DNA of 64,000 bases. Origin: Parvibaculaceae bacterium Mf 1.05b.01 (GTDB taxonomy: Bacteria > Pseudomonadota > Alphaproteobacteria > Parvibaculales > Parvibaculaceae). Positions within the stretch are counted from its first letter, which is position 1. The number at the start of each line of letters is the position of its first letter. Of the stretch, positions 24,991 to 34,264 are shown piece by piece. The stretch spans positions 314,496-378,495 of the forward strand of contig BAOK01000002.1 of NCBI GenBank assembly GCA_000509225.1, given 5' to 3'. Made by a program: the position numbers and the translations under genes. The notes under the pieces are model-generated. The model was not told where the DNA came from. It worked only from the letters and a program-made list of their open reading frames with translations, and did no database searches.

Positions 24991-26349
24991 ATGAAAAACC
25001 TAACACTAGGGTTGGCATCGTGCCTGACCGCTGGCGTCCTTGCGACCAGCGTCATGGCGGCGGTTCCAGCATCCCAGGCCAACCGGCTTGGACAAGATCT
25101 GACACCGATGGGTTCAGAGAAAGCAGGGAGCGGCGATATTCCGGCATGGTCCGGCGGATTGTCGAGCATCCCATCTGGCGTGAGCGTTCAGGCCGGAGAG
25201 CATATTCCGAACCCATTCTCAGGCGATTCTGTTAAATTCAGCATCACTGGCGCCAATATGGGCCAGTATGCAGATCAGCTGACTGATGGTTACAAGCTGC
25301 TGCTTTCTACATACCCATCTTACAAGATGAATGTGTATCAAGGCCGTCGTACGTGCGCGTATCCAGATTCTGTTTACGCAGCAACACGCAACAATGCCGA
25401 AGTCGGTGAGCTTGTTGGCGGTGGTAACGGTGTCGGAAAAGCCATTAATGGTTTCCCGTTCCCGATCCCAAACAATGCACTTGAGATCATTTGGAACCAC
25501 ACACTGCGCTATCGCGACTTTAAGATCACGCGTCAAACAGCGAATGCTGCTGTCACACGCTCTGGTGACTATACCAATGTGATCTCGCAGCAGGATGTGA
25601 TCCTTCGCTGGTCTGACCCAAGCAAGTCCGCTGCGGAAGAGCTCGACAATATTTCGATCTACTTCATCGCGAACACGGTTGCGCCAGCACGTTCTGCTGG
25701 TTCAGTTATCCTCGTGCATGAAACCCTGGACCGATCAATCGATCCACGGAAAGCATGGCAGTATAGCCCTGGTACACGTCGTGTGCGTCGTGCGCCAAAC
25801 ATCTCCTATGACAACCCAGGCACAAACTCTGACGGCTTGAGCACATCGGATTCATTCGATGGCTATAATGGCGCGCCGGACCGTTATGACTGGACTGTTG
25901 TTGGTAAGACTGCGAAATACATTGCAGAGAATTCATATGATTCTTTCAATGTTCCGTACTCAGAGTTTATCAATCCGCTTCACCTCAACCAGGATGTGCT
26001 TCGCTATGAGCTACGTCGTGTTTGGACGATCGAAGCAAACCTCAAGCCCGGCAATCGGCATGTGTATGCGCGTCGCGTGATGCATATGAACGAAGACAGC
26101 TGGACCCTTGCGGCTTCTGAAAACTATGACGGTCGTGGTGAATTGTGGCGTGTTCAGGAAGAGCACGGCGTGCAGCGCTATCATGTGCCGCTCTGCAACA
26201 AGGCTGCTGAAATTGTCTATGACTTGCAGGCCGGACGTTACCTGGCCCTGACCATGGAAAACGAAGAGCCACCAACGAACTACACAGCTGATGAGCTGGA
26301 TGCAAACCACTTTACACCTGCATCGATCCGTCAGCTCGGCGTTCGCTGA
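24991..26349 (+). CDS. DUF1329 family protein, copy 2
   Basis: A 452-residue precursor, signal peptide to about residue 24 (GVLATSVMA). It keeps all DUF1329 blocks of copy 1, including GFPFPIPNNALEIIWNHTLR, YSPGTRRVRRAPNISYDNPG and the end HFTPASIRQLGVR. Differences cluster in surface-looking segments (for example SSIPSGVSVQAGEH in place of PAVPSSVSYTPGDK). GAGGAGGGAAC precedes ATG 24991, which was preferred to an ATG five codons upstream. Tandem with two close paralogues and followed by its own terminator. Confidence 0.9.
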   Translation: MKNLTLGLASCLTAGVLATSVMAAVPASQANRLGQDLTPMGSEKAGSGDIPAWSGGLSSIPSGVSVQAGEHIPNPFSGDSVKFSITGANMGQYADQLTDGYKLLLSTYPSYKMNVYQGRRTCAYPDSVYAATRNNAEVGELVGGGNGVGKAINGFPFPIPNNALEIIWNHTLRYRDFKITRQTANAAVTRSGDYTNVISQQDVILRWSDPSKSAAEELDNISIYFIANTVAPARSAGSVILVHETLDRSIDPRKAWQYSPGTRRVRRAPNISYDNPGTNSDGLSTSDSFDGYNGAPDRYDWTVVGKTAKYIAENSYDSFNVPYSEFINPLHLNQDVLRYELRRVWTIEANLKPGNRHVYARRVMHMNEDSWTLAASENYDGRGELWRVQEEHGVQRYHVPLCNKAAEIVYDLQAGRYLALTMENEEPPTNYTADELDANHFTPASIRQLGVR

Positions 26350-26379
26350 TCTAGCAAAACATACTCTTGTATGTCAGGC

Positions 26380-26412
26380 GGCCAGTTCCTTTGGAACTGG
26401 CCGTTTCTTTTT
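26380..26412 (+). terminator. terminator after DUF1329 copy 2
   Basis: A perfect 10-bp stem GGCCAGTTCC/GGAACTGGCC (26380-26402) with a 3-nt loop, then GTTTCTTTTT. A separate palindrome ACATAC-TCTT-GTATGT lies just upstream (26359-26374). Confidence 0.93.
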
Positions 26413-26647
26413 GAGATTACCAAATATTAATATTTTGGACGCGTTTTTTTCGCACTTTTCCGCCGCTTTTTTACTGACATGACTGTTCGTATGCAGAGCT
26501 TTGAATCGCCGTGTCCGGTTTCAATCGGTATCCTTTTCCTATTGGGTAGGGCGTGTCCTGGTTTAGACAGGCGTGTTGCGTATCCTGACGCTGAACGGAT
26601 GTCTTCCCTGCCTGCAACAACGAGACTGAAACCTCGTGGAGGGAACC

Positions 26648-28003
26648 ATGAAAAAGACAACAGGAATAGTGACGCTTGTTGCCGCAAGTGCCTTGGCGAC
26701 GAGCGCATTTGCAAGTGTGCCGGCGTCTCAGGTGAACCGACTGGGTGCTGACCTGACGCCGGTGGGCGCGGAGAAAGCCGGTAGCGGTGATATCCCAGCT
26801 TGGACTGGCGGCTTGCCTACGGTGCCAAGCAATGTGACCTATACGCCGGGTGACAAATTACAAAACCCGTTTGCCAGTGATGGAATCAAATTTACAATTA
26901 CCGCTGCAAATATGGGTCAATATGCCGACCAACTGTCGGACGGTTACAAGGCGTTGCTGTCCTCCTATCCGTCCTACAAGATGAATGTGTACCAATCGCG
27001 CAGATCTTGCGCTTATCCAGACTCTGTCTATCAGGCCACGCGTCGAAACGCTGAAGTTGGTGAGCTCGCTGAATCAGGAACCGGGGTCAGTCAGGCGATT
27101 ATGGGTTTCCCGTTCCCGATCCCAAACAATGCGATCGAGATCATCTGGAACCATACATTGCGGTTCAGGTCATTTAAGGCGACGCGCCAGTTTACTGCGG
27201 CAGCGGTAACGCGGTCTGGTGAGTATACATTGCAGACCGTCCAGGATGAAGCGATCCTGCAATGGTCGGACCCAACCAAAGGGTCGGCTGAAGAGCTGGA
27301 TAATATTTCAATCTACTATATTGCGAACACCGTGGCGCCAGCCCGTGCTGCCGGTAGCGTGATCCTGGTGCATGAAACACTTAACCGGGCGCTGGACCCA
27401 CGCAAGGCCTGGCAGTACAGCCCAGGTACGCGACGGGTTCGTCGTGCGCCAAATATTGCGTATGACAATCCGGGAACGAACTCGGATGGTTTGAGCACGT
27501 CAGACTCCTTCGATGGCTATAATGGGGCTCCAGATCGCTATGACTGGACTGTGTTGGGCAAGGCTGAGCAGTTTATTGCCTATAACGCCTATGACGCGGA
27601 AGCATCGCCTTACGATGAGTTCATTAACCCGCTCCACCTGAATCAGGACAAAATCCGCTACGAGTTGCAGCGGGTCTGGCGGATCGAGGCCAATCTGCGC
27701 CCGGACACGCGACATGTGTATGCCCGCCGGGTCAAAATGCTGAATGAGGACAATTGGCAGATTGCCGGATCTGAAATGTATGACGGCCGCGGCGAGCTCT
27801 GGCGCTATCAGGAGCTGCATTCGCTCCAGCGCTACAATGTGCCTCTGTGTGGATCTGCTGCTGAGATCGTTTACGACCTTCAGGCCGGTCGCTATCTGGC
27901 TCTGGCCATGCAGAATGAGGAACCACCGGTGAACTATTTCGCCGATGAACTGGACGTTAACCGATATACGCCCTCCTCAATCCGCCAGCTTGGCGTTCGC
28001 TGA
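26648..28003 (+). CDS. DUF1329 family protein, copy 3
   Basis: A 451-residue precursor with signal MKKTTGIVTLVAASALATSAFA. By eye it is closest to copy 1 at the N-terminus (RLGADLTPVGAEKAGSGDIP and PSNVTYTPGDK) and shares MNVYQSRRSCAYPDSVY and ASIRQLGVR-type ends with copy 2. GGAGGGAACC precedes ATG 26648. A terminator follows. The gene set is consistent with repeated local duplication, with the paralogues perhaps serving different lipid ligands. Confidence 0.9.
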   Translation: MKKTTGIVTLVAASALATSAFASVPASQVNRLGADLTPVGAEKAGSGDIPAWTGGLPTVPSNVTYTPGDKLQNPFASDGIKFTITAANMGQYADQLSDGYKALLSSYPSYKMNVYQSRRSCAYPDSVYQATRRNAEVGELAESGTGVSQAIMGFPFPIPNNAIEIIWNHTLRFRSFKATRQFTAAAVTRSGEYTLQTVQDEAILQWSDPTKGSAEELDNISIYYIANTVAPARAAGSVILVHETLNRALDPRKAWQYSPGTRRVRRAPNIAYDNPGTNSDGLSTSDSFDGYNGAPDRYDWTVLGKAEQFIAYNAYDAEASPYDEFINPLHLNQDKIRYELQRVWRIEANLRPDTRHVYARRVKMLNEDNWQIAGSEMYDGRGELWRYQELHSLQRYNVPLCGSAAEIVYDLQAGRYLALAMQNEEPPVNYFADELDVNRYTPSSIRQLGVR

Positions 28004-28022
28004 GATAGCATATAGAATAGTT

Positions 28023-28058
28023 GGGCTGGCTCCCTCGTGGGGCCGGCCCATATTTTTT
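28023..28058 (+). terminator. terminator after DUF1329 copy 3
   Basis: GC-rich hairpin with arms GGGCTGGCTCC (28023-28033) and GGGGCCGGCCC (28039-28049), two G-T pairs, then ATATTTTTT. Confidence 0.92.
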
Positions 28059-28182
28059 GCCGATTTTCGGGCATAAAAGGTCCTATCCCGGGTCAAAAAG
28101 GGTATGGTCAGACATAACAAGGGGCACCAGTCCCGAAGGTCCGAAAAACCGGCTTCTAGCGGGGAAACGCGAGTAACAGGTC

Positions 28183-29247
28183 ATGAACGTAAATAAGATC
28201 ACTTCAACCGTGCGCCAAATTGGGCCGCGGGCATTTCGGTCCGCGTCAGCAACGCTGTTGGGCCTTTCAATGGTTGTTGGAACCGTGGGGGTCGCGCAGG
28301 CTGACGGAGGTGCCGCAGCATGTGAAGCGTCTGAGATTCAGGCAACACCATCAGGCCTTGCTGCCAAGAAATTGCTTCTTGATGTCGCCAAAGCAAATGG
28401 TCGTATGGTGGCTGTCGGTGAATTTGGTCATATCGTCTATTCAGATGATGATGGCAGTACCTGGACCCAAGCCAATTGTGTCGCGACTCAGGTTACGTTG
28501 ACATCTGTCTATTTCCCCTCGGAGGAGGTTGGCTACGCGGTTGGTCATGATGCAGTCATTCTGAAAACAGAAGATGGCGGTGAGAACTGGGCTCAGATCT
28601 ACGAGGATTTTGACGCCGAAACACCACTGATGAATGTTTTCTTCAATACACCGTCTTATGGGTTGGCTATGGGTGCGTTCGGCTTTGTCCTGGAGACCAA
28701 GGATGGCGGTGCTTCTTGGGCACAGCGTCCTATTGTTGAAGGCGGCGAAGACGACTTTCATCTGAACGATTCCTTCCGTGCAAAAGATGGCGCGCTCTGG
28801 GTTGCCGCAGAATTTGGTACCGTTTACCGGTCTGGCGATGAGGGCGCTACATTCGAGCGCCTACAAACCCCTTATGAAGGCTCTTTCTGGGGTGGTATTG
28901 GCCTGAGTGATGGGTCTGTCCTGATTTTTGGTATGCGCGGCAACGTGTTCCGCACAACCGATGCTGGTGCGACCTGGACAAAAATTGAGACTGGGGTGAC
29001 CAAGTCTTTTGGTGGCAGTGTTGAGCTTGCCAACGGTACCGTGGTGCTTGCGGGTCTGAATGGGGCTATTGCCTATTCGGATGACATGGGTAAGTCCTTC
29101 ACCACTATCAGCCGTGCTGACCGTGAAGGTTACAATGCGGTTATTGGCGCTTCTGGAGACCAAATTGCTATCTTCGGTGAGTCTGGCGTGAAAATCATGC
29201 CAAACACTGCAGCAGCAGCACTTGCCGCCGGTGGCAGCAGCAGCTAA
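28183..29247 (+). CDS. Ycf48-like beta-propeller protein (exported)
   Basis: A 354-residue protein with a signal peptide after a longer n-region (about residues 1-40, VGTVGVAQA). The rest consists of repeated blade motifs: SDDDGSTWTQA, TEDGGENWAQI, TKDGGASWAQR, SGDEGATFERL, TTDAGATWTKI, SDDMGKSFTTI. These Asp-Gly-Gly-x-x-Trp repeats are those of Ycf48/BNR-type propellers. Ycf48-like proteins accompany DUF1302, DUF1329 and MMPL transporters in many proteobacteria. Here it is the last gene of the cluster; no MMPL/RND gene follows. Confidence 0.9.
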   Translation: MNVNKITSTVRQIGPRAFRSASATLLGLSMVVGTVGVAQADGGAAACEASEIQATPSGLAAKKLLLDVAKANGRMVAVGEFGHIVYSDDDGSTWTQANCVATQVTLTSVYFPSEEVGYAVGHDAVILKTEDGGENWAQIYEDFDAETPLMNVFFNTPSYGLAMGAFGFVLETKDGGASWAQRPIVEGGEDDFHLNDSFRAKDGALWVAAEFGTVYRSGDEGATFERLQTPYEGSFWGGIGLSDGSVLIFGMRGNVFRTTDAGATWTKIETGVTKSFGGSVELANGTVVLAGLNGAIAYSDDMGKSFTTISRADREGYNAVIGASGDQIAIFGESGVKIMPNTAAAALAAGGSSS

Positions 29248-29272
29248 AGGTGTGCTGCGTACCTTACGAATA

Positions 29273-29299
29273 GGGCTCCGGACTTCCGGGGCCCTTTTT
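29273..29299 (+). terminator. terminator after the Ycf48-like gene
   Basis: Hairpin GGGCTCCGG (29273-29281)/CCGGGGCCC (29286-29294) with a 4-nt loop, followed by five T. Confidence 0.92.
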
Positions 29300-29396
29300 C
29301 GTGCGCGGGCGCCTGGCGGATTGTCTCTGATCTCATCGCCTTGGCTCGAGCCTTGAGGTAAACACTCGTAATCACTTCAATTTCTAGGGTTGGAAA

Positions 29397-30206
29397 ATGT
29401 TGGACAAAGCAGAACCGTTTGGTGATTTCACCTCTGTTGCCCGAGAGGGGCGTGTTGCTGTCGTGACATTTGATCGGGGCGATGGCCTCAACGCGCTCTC
29501 TGTCGCCGCCATGAAGGAGCTGACGGCAGTTGCAGACAGTTTCGAGGATGATCTGGAAACCTCAGCGATTGTTCTTACTGGCACTGCCAGGGCATTTTCC
29601 GCAGGAGCAGATCTCAAGGATCCTGCACTAGCCGAGCGCCCGTCGGGACTGCTTCATCGTCGGCACGCACTCAAGGCCGGCCCAAACATGTGTGCTGCAT
29701 GGGAACGTCTGGAGCAGGTCACGATTGCCGCTGTTGAAGGGTTCTGCATTGGTGGAGGGTCAGCCTTGGTGGCGGCATGTGATATCCGCGTTGCAGGCGC
29801 ATCGGCCAATTTCCGATTGCCTGAAATTCCGTTGGGCATGAATATGAGTTGGCACTCCAACCCTCGGCTGGTGAACCTTATGGGTCCGGCCAAAGCGAAA
29901 CTCTTCACCATCCTTGGTGAAAGCCTCCCGGCCGCTGACGCCTTGGACTGGGGCCTGATTGAAAAAGTCGTTGAGGCGGGGTCAGCGCGTGGCGCGGCGA
30001 TTGATCTTGCGGTACGTTTTGGCGCATTGCCTCCCGTCGCTGTGCGGATGTCAAAACAGTCAATCGATATGGCTGCGAAAGCTCTTAATCACGCCACGAC
30101 CTATATGGATCGCGATCAGTTTGCGCTGGCGGCGACCTCTAAAGATCAAACTGAAGCGATAGCGGCCTTTTTAGAAAAACGCGCGCCGCACTTTACGGGC
30201 GAGTAG
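29397..30206 (+). CDS. enoyl-CoA hydratase/isomerase family protein (crotonase fold)
   Basis: A 269-residue crotonase. The oxyanion-hole parts are ARAFSAGADLKD and GFCIGGGSALVAACDIRVA. FRLPEIPLGM places the conserved Glu, and LVNLMGPAKAKLFTILGESLPAADALDWGLIEKV is the typical following block. It probably hydrates or isomerises an acyl-CoA; the substrate is not evident. It stands alone downstream of the DUF1302/DUF1329 cluster, separated by a strong terminator, so a functional link is possible but unproven. Confidence 0.9.
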   Translation: MLDKAEPFGDFTSVAREGRVAVVTFDRGDGLNALSVAAMKELTAVADSFEDDLETSAIVLTGTARAFSAGADLKDPALAERPSGLLHRRHALKAGPNMCAAWERLEQVTIAAVEGFCIGGGSALVAACDIRVAGASANFRLPEIPLGMNMSWHSNPRLVNLMGPAKAKLFTILGESLPAADALDWGLIEKVVEAGSARGAAIDLAVRFGALPPVAVRMSKQSIDMAAKALNHATTYMDRDQFALAATSKDQTEAIAAFLEKRAPHFTGE

Positions 30207-30339
30207 AGAGGCATGTCATGCGTACCAGGTGCCGACCAGCGACCGGCTTTTTTCCGCCCAGGAATGTGGTGGAGCCTGGCTGGTGTTGCGTCGCTTCGAC
30301 ATCTGTGTGCAAGCTGCGGCCTATCGTGGTTGTTGAGGA

Positions 30340-31671
30340 ATGGGAGTGGTTCTATCTGTGATGCAATTGCAGTTTGATCGACATGGACGGGTAATATCTC
30401 TTGGGGTTCAGCGCACGAGTATTGTCGCTGCGCTAACCGGGCTCCTTTTTTTTCCTGCTCTGGCGACGGAGGAGGGTCCTGCCACGTCGATCGGGGCGGA
30501 TGAAGCGATCGGTACGCACTACCACATAAGCGTAGATGATCTGCCAGCTCCCTATGCGACGCAATCCGTTGGCAATCGCCCTGTCGTCATCGACCGTCCT
30601 GCAGGCGCTCAATTGCGCGTTCCGCAAGGCTTTGAGGTTTCTCTTTTTGCAGATGGGCTGCAACATCCGCGAGGAATGGTGGTGGCGCCGGATGGCGCAG
30701 TCTTTCTCACCGAAGCGAATGTGGGGCAAGTAACGCGTCTCATTGACCAGGATGGTGATGGTCAGGTCGACACGAAGACAGTTTTTGCTCGTGACTTCCG
30801 TTTGCCTTCGGGCATTGCAATCCATGAGGGTGATCTCTACATCGCGGATGAACGGGCTGTCTGGTGGCTTGGCGCCATCGAGGGGCGGGAGGTCGCAGAG
30901 GGAAGGCGACCAATCACACGGGCCGGTGCGCTTGGTGATGCAGGCGGACATTGGACACGCATGCTGAAATTCTCTCCTGACGGGAAGAGTTTCTTTGTCT
31001 CTGTCGGCAGCGAAAGCAATGTGAGCGAGGAACCGAAACCGCGGGCGACCATTCAACGATTTGATCTAGAGAGCGGCGCCCAAACGGTTTATGCGTCAGG
31101 TCTTAGAAATCCGATTGGCCTTGCCTTTTATCCAGGGACCGATCGCCTTTTTACTGTTGTGAATGAACGCGACGGGTTGGGCGACAAACTGGTTCCGGAT
31201 TTTTTGACTGAGGTCACGGAGAGCGGCTTCTATGGTTGGCCCTATGCCTATCTTGGGCAGAACCCAGATCCCAAATTTGGTGATATTCGACCTGATCTTG
31301 TTGCGGCAACTTTAGAGCCTGACGTTCTTCTTGCGGCCCATTCCGCTGCGCTGGACCTTGTTTTCTATGACGGCGGTCAGTTCCCGGAAGCCTATGAGGG
31401 GGACGCTTTCGTGGCGTTTCACGGGTCTTGGAACGCATCTGTACCCACAGGATACAAAGTGGTCCGCGTACATTTTGAAAATGGCAGCCCCATTGGATCC
31501 TATGAAACTTTTATGGCTGGATTTTGGACCGAAGGGGACACGCCTGCGCGCGTCTGGGGGCGCCCAGCGGGTCTTGCTCTGACACATGACGGCCATTTGC
31601 TCATTGCAGATGATGAAGGTGGAACCATCTGGCGTGTCAGCTGGGCAGGGGATCAGGCGGCTGCCGACTAA
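30340..31671 (+). CDS. PQQ-dependent sugar/sorbosone dehydrogenase-like protein (exported)
   Basis: A 443-residue protein. A hydrophobic stretch at about residues 24-42 serves as signal (LTGLLFFPALA). The propeller begins with RVPQGFEVSLFADGLQHPRGMVVAPDG, continues with VTRLIDQDGDGQVD and SGIAIHEGDLYIAD, and contains ASGLRNPIGLAFYPGTDRLF and VAFHGSWNASVPTGYKVVR. These match the soluble glucose/sorbosone dehydrogenase family (PF07995-like). It probably oxidises a sugar or alcohol in the periplasm with PQQ. ATG 30340 and 30361 are both plausible starts. Its stop overlaps the stop of the convergent next gene. Confidence 0.82.
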   Translation: MGVVLSVMQLQFDRHGRVISLGVQRTSIVAALTGLLFFPALATEEGPATSIGADEAIGTHYHISVDDLPAPYATQSVGNRPVVIDRPAGAQLRVPQGFEVSLFADGLQHPRGMVVAPDGAVFLTEANVGQVTRLIDQDGDGQVDTKTVFARDFRLPSGIAIHEGDLYIADERAVWWLGAIEGREVAEGRRPITRAGALGDAGGHWTRMLKFSPDGKSFFVSVGSESNVSEEPKPRATIQRFDLESGAQTVYASGLRNPIGLAFYPGTDRLFTVVNERDGLGDKLVPDFLTEVTESGFYGWPYAYLGQNPDPKFGDIRPDLVAATLEPDVLLAAHSAALDLVFYDGGQFPEAYEGDAFVAFHGSWNASVPTGYKVVRVHFENGSPIGSYETFMAGFWTEGDTPARVWGRPAGLALTHDGHLLIADDEGGTIWRVSWAGDQAAAD

Positions 31672-32849
31672 GCAGCCTGCGAACGATCCTGTAAATCCTT
31701 GACGGTAAGTTGCTTCATGTTTCCTGGGGTCTGTTCAATACCGCCCAGACAAGTTCCCGTAATGAAGACCCCACCCAGTTTCTTAAGTGCCACCGCCAGG
31801 TTGAGGTCGCTGACCTCTTCGAAAACTGTCAGAAGCTTTGCCGACTTTGCAGCACCGATAATCTTCCGGGCTTCGGCCACTATGGCGGCATTGGAGAGGT
31901 CAGCAGGAATTCGGTAGGACACAGATGTGGCGCCCATTGCTGCGCAGGGTGCAATCGGAAAGTCTGAGCTGGGTATGGAAATTGAGACTGCTCGGAAATA
32001 TTCCGACAGGCCTGACATCCGTTGTGCCAGGGTTGATGAGGGGGTGCTTGAGGGTATGTCGACGATTGACGCCATCAGGTTTCCCTTCATATAGGGAGGG
32101 ATCTTCTTGGCGATCTCCAGAATGGTTTTGCGGCTTGTTGAAGAGGACAATGTGTCGAAATGAATCTGCGATACCAGGAGCGACGTGAAATTCTTGGGCA
32201 ACAACGTTTCTGCTGTCTCAATTTGAGTTTTGAGCATCTGAGTATCCAGCGCGTCGAGCTGTTCGGGATGGTTTGACGCTCCCAAAACTTGCCGGCCATA
32301 CAGATCGCCTTCCTGTGTGTTTCGTATGACAGGAAGAACGGCGTAGCCCATGAGCACTTCGTTGCGGATGTTCCACATGGGCGCATACCCAACCTCATAG
32401 TCGGTATTGCCATCTGCGCAGATGGTGCTCTTCACGCTGATTTCATTTTCTGTTTCAGCAGATTGACCATGTGCCGTAGCAGCACTCTCCCCTATGACCG
32501 TCCGTACAAGCTTGCCCCCTCGCGGGCGAATGTCGACGAGTTGGGACTGAAACGGTCCAATGTCTGCCGCTTCAATTCTCTGCGTTAGTATTTTGTGTTT
32601 GCTTGCTGCCGTATCGACGTCATCTCTATCGAAGAGGATCAGGAAGCGGTCGCTCCCAACGGGCAGTATCAGGTCCCATGGTGTCAAATCGGCAGCGACG
32701 ATGTGCTCCAGATCCGATGCAGAGCTTTGCATCTCCTGATCAAATACGATGGAGAGAACCTGTCCCGGCAGTTTCTGGGGTTCAGAAGCGCGCGTATTCG
32801 TGCTGTCTTTGAACCTAGTGTCATCCGCGGCGTTGTCTATGTCTGACAT
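31668..32849 (-). CDS. degenerate GGDEF–EAL-like protein
   Basis: A 393-residue protein from ATG 32849 (GGGAAG 8 nt upstream); ATG 32867 and GTG 32903 are in-frame alternatives. The first 110 residues show a cyclase-like strand pattern (LTPWDLILPVGSDRFLILFDRDD) without GGDEF. After a linker, YAPMWNIRNEVLMGYAVLPVIR sits where EAL domains carry their first strand and EAL motif. The end has LLTVFEEVSDLNLAVALKKLGGVFITGTCLGGIEQ, like the last EAL strands. The E-x-L and other metal ligands are missing, so catalysis on c-di-GMP is unlikely. A receptor-like role is inferred. Ends against the convergent PQQ-type gene. Confidence 0.5.
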   Translation of the reverse strand: MSDIDNAADDTRFKDSTNTRASEPQKLPGQVLSIVFDQEMQSSASDLEHIVAADLTPWDLILPVGSDRFLILFDRDDVDTAASKHKILTQRIEAADIGPFQSQLVDIRPRGGKLVRTVIGESAATAHGQSAETENEISVKSTICADGNTDYEVGYAPMWNIRNEVLMGYAVLPVIRNTQEGDLYGRQVLGASNHPEQLDALDTQMLKTQIETAETLLPKNFTSLLVSQIHFDTLSSSTSRKTILEIAKKIPPYMKGNLMASIVDIPSSTPSSTLAQRMSGLSEYFRAVSISIPSSDFPIAPCAAMGATSVSYRIPADLSNAAIVAEARKIIGAAKSAKLLTVFEEVSDLNLAVALKKLGGVFITGTCLGGIEQTPGNMKQLTVKDLQDRSQAA

Positions 32850-33081
32850 CAGTATGTCTTCCCGCATGGTCGTTTCGACGTCGTTTTCCGTCTCGAAATG
32901 CACTCCCTATGGTCTATGCGTCTTTTGAAAAAATGGTTAAATGAACAATATATTTTACCAAGCATGCATGTTGGCTTCTAACCTCTTGTTTTTGCGCAAT
33001 TAATCGTAGGTGTGCGGACGGCGTTCGGAGCGCGTGTTAACTCTCAAAGCGATCTTGCGTGCCGACAGTTTGAGCGGAACC

Positions 33082-33112
33082 AAAAAAACGCCACAGCTTT
33101 TGCCGCGGCGTT
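33082..33112 (-). terminator. terminator of the GST gene
   Basis: Arms AACGCC (33087-33092) and GGCGTT (33107-33112), extended inside by CAGC/GCCG-type pairs with a TTTT loop. On the minus strand the hairpin is followed by a run of seven T. Confidence 0.88.
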
Positions 33113-33151
33113 TCTCTTTGTTAGGTGTTCTGGGCTGGCTGTTCTGGGCAT

Positions 33152-33922
33152 CTATCCTTTAAGAGCTGCCTCGCGGGCCGCCCGAACGGACTCATTGGTT
33201 TGGTTGAACAGGAGTTTGCGTCGTGCCTCTTCCTGTTCTTTTGTAAGTTCCTGTTTGCCAAGGTCGCTACCGGCAGCTTGGCCGCGTTTGACAGCGTCGC
33301 GCGAGCCAACTGCGTCCACCCATCGTTTGACGTTTGGATAGGCGTCCCAGCCGCTGTCGCTTCCTTCTGGTGCGGCGAGACGGTTGAGGAACATGGCCCA
33401 GGGCCAGGTGATCATGTCCGCGATGGAATAGTCGGTGCCTGCGAGATAGGGATGGATAGAGAGCTGCGTGTCCATGACGCCTGCCAAGCGGTCGACTTCT
33501 CCGATGAACCGCCGCTGTCCATATTCCAGTTTGCTCTCGTCATCGACGATGGTTTTTGCGTAATTTTTGAAATGGTTGGCATTGCCCATCATCGGACCCA
33601 GGTTTGCCATCTGCCAGTGTACCCATTGCAGCACGGCATATTTTCCGGCGGGATCTTTGGGTAGGAACTTGCCTGACTTCTCGGCTAGATATTCCATGAT
33701 GGCGCCGGATTCGAAAATGGAAATGGGTTCTCCGCCGCCCAGGGGCTCATTGTCTATGATCGCTGGCATGCGGTTGTTTGGGCAGATACGCAGAAATTCC
33801 GGTTTGAACTGATCACCGCCGCCAATATCCACCGGCACGATGGTGTATGGCATGTCACACTCTTCGAGCATGATGGTGATCTTGCGGCCGTTTGGTGTTG
33901 GCCAGAAATATACATCAATCAT
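33152..33922 (-). CDS. glutathione S-transferase, nu-class (YfcG/YghU-like)
   Basis: A 256-residue GST. The start MIDVYFWPTPNGRKITIMLEE has the Thr-Pro-Asn-Gly motif of the nu class, followed by ICPNNRMPAIID and SIFESGAIMEYLAEK of the thioredoxin-fold domain. The C-terminal helical domain has YLAGTDYSIADMITWPW (the N-capping motif). Relatives show disulfide-bond reductase activity with glutathione. GGGGAG precedes ATG 33922; the frame is open 71 codons further upstream but without GST resemblance. A 40-residue charged tail follows the fold. Confidence 0.9.
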   Translation of the reverse strand: MIDVYFWPTPNGRKITIMLEECDMPYTIVPVDIGGGDQFKPEFLRICPNNRMPAIIDNEPLGGGEPISIFESGAIMEYLAEKSGKFLPKDPAGKYAVLQWVHWQMANLGPMMGNANHFKNYAKTIVDDESKLEYGQRRFIGEVDRLAGVMDTQLSIHPYLAGTDYSIADMITWPWAMFLNRLAAPEGSDSGWDAYPNVKRWVDAVGSRDAVKRGQAAGSDLGKQELTKEQEEARRKLLFNQTNESVRAAREAALKG

Positions 33923-34264
33923 CTGTTGAACTCCCCGTTGGTTTGTTGGGTCCAAGATAGGATTTCCGCGACTGTTTCGCCACTTTCTCGAATGTGAAAC
34001 CGCAGTGATACTATCTGGTCCTGTTTTGCGCACCTTCGCGGTACAGCGATGGTCGGCTTGCATTTCGATCTGCTGCAGGCATGCCGGTTCCTTGATCTCG
34101 CGGTGCAACATGAACTGAGCCTGAACGAGGAGCAAAAATATCTGCTCTGACGGACATCTGGGTGACTGTCTTTATACGAATGAAGTCGCTATAAAAGCGG
34201 TCTACGTAGCGACCGCAAAGCTTGCTCGCGGTCGTTCAATTGACAAGAACTGGGAGGCAAATTA
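33923..34264. other. intergenic region with a hairpin before a small secreted protein
   Basis: No coding sequence is supported in this 342-bp stretch. A 7-bp stem CGACCGC (34210-34216)/GCGGTCG (34228-34234) with an 11-nt loop lies about 30 bp upstream of the next ATG and would form in its leader. A GGGAGG ribosome site follows at 34252-34257. Confidence 0.5.
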
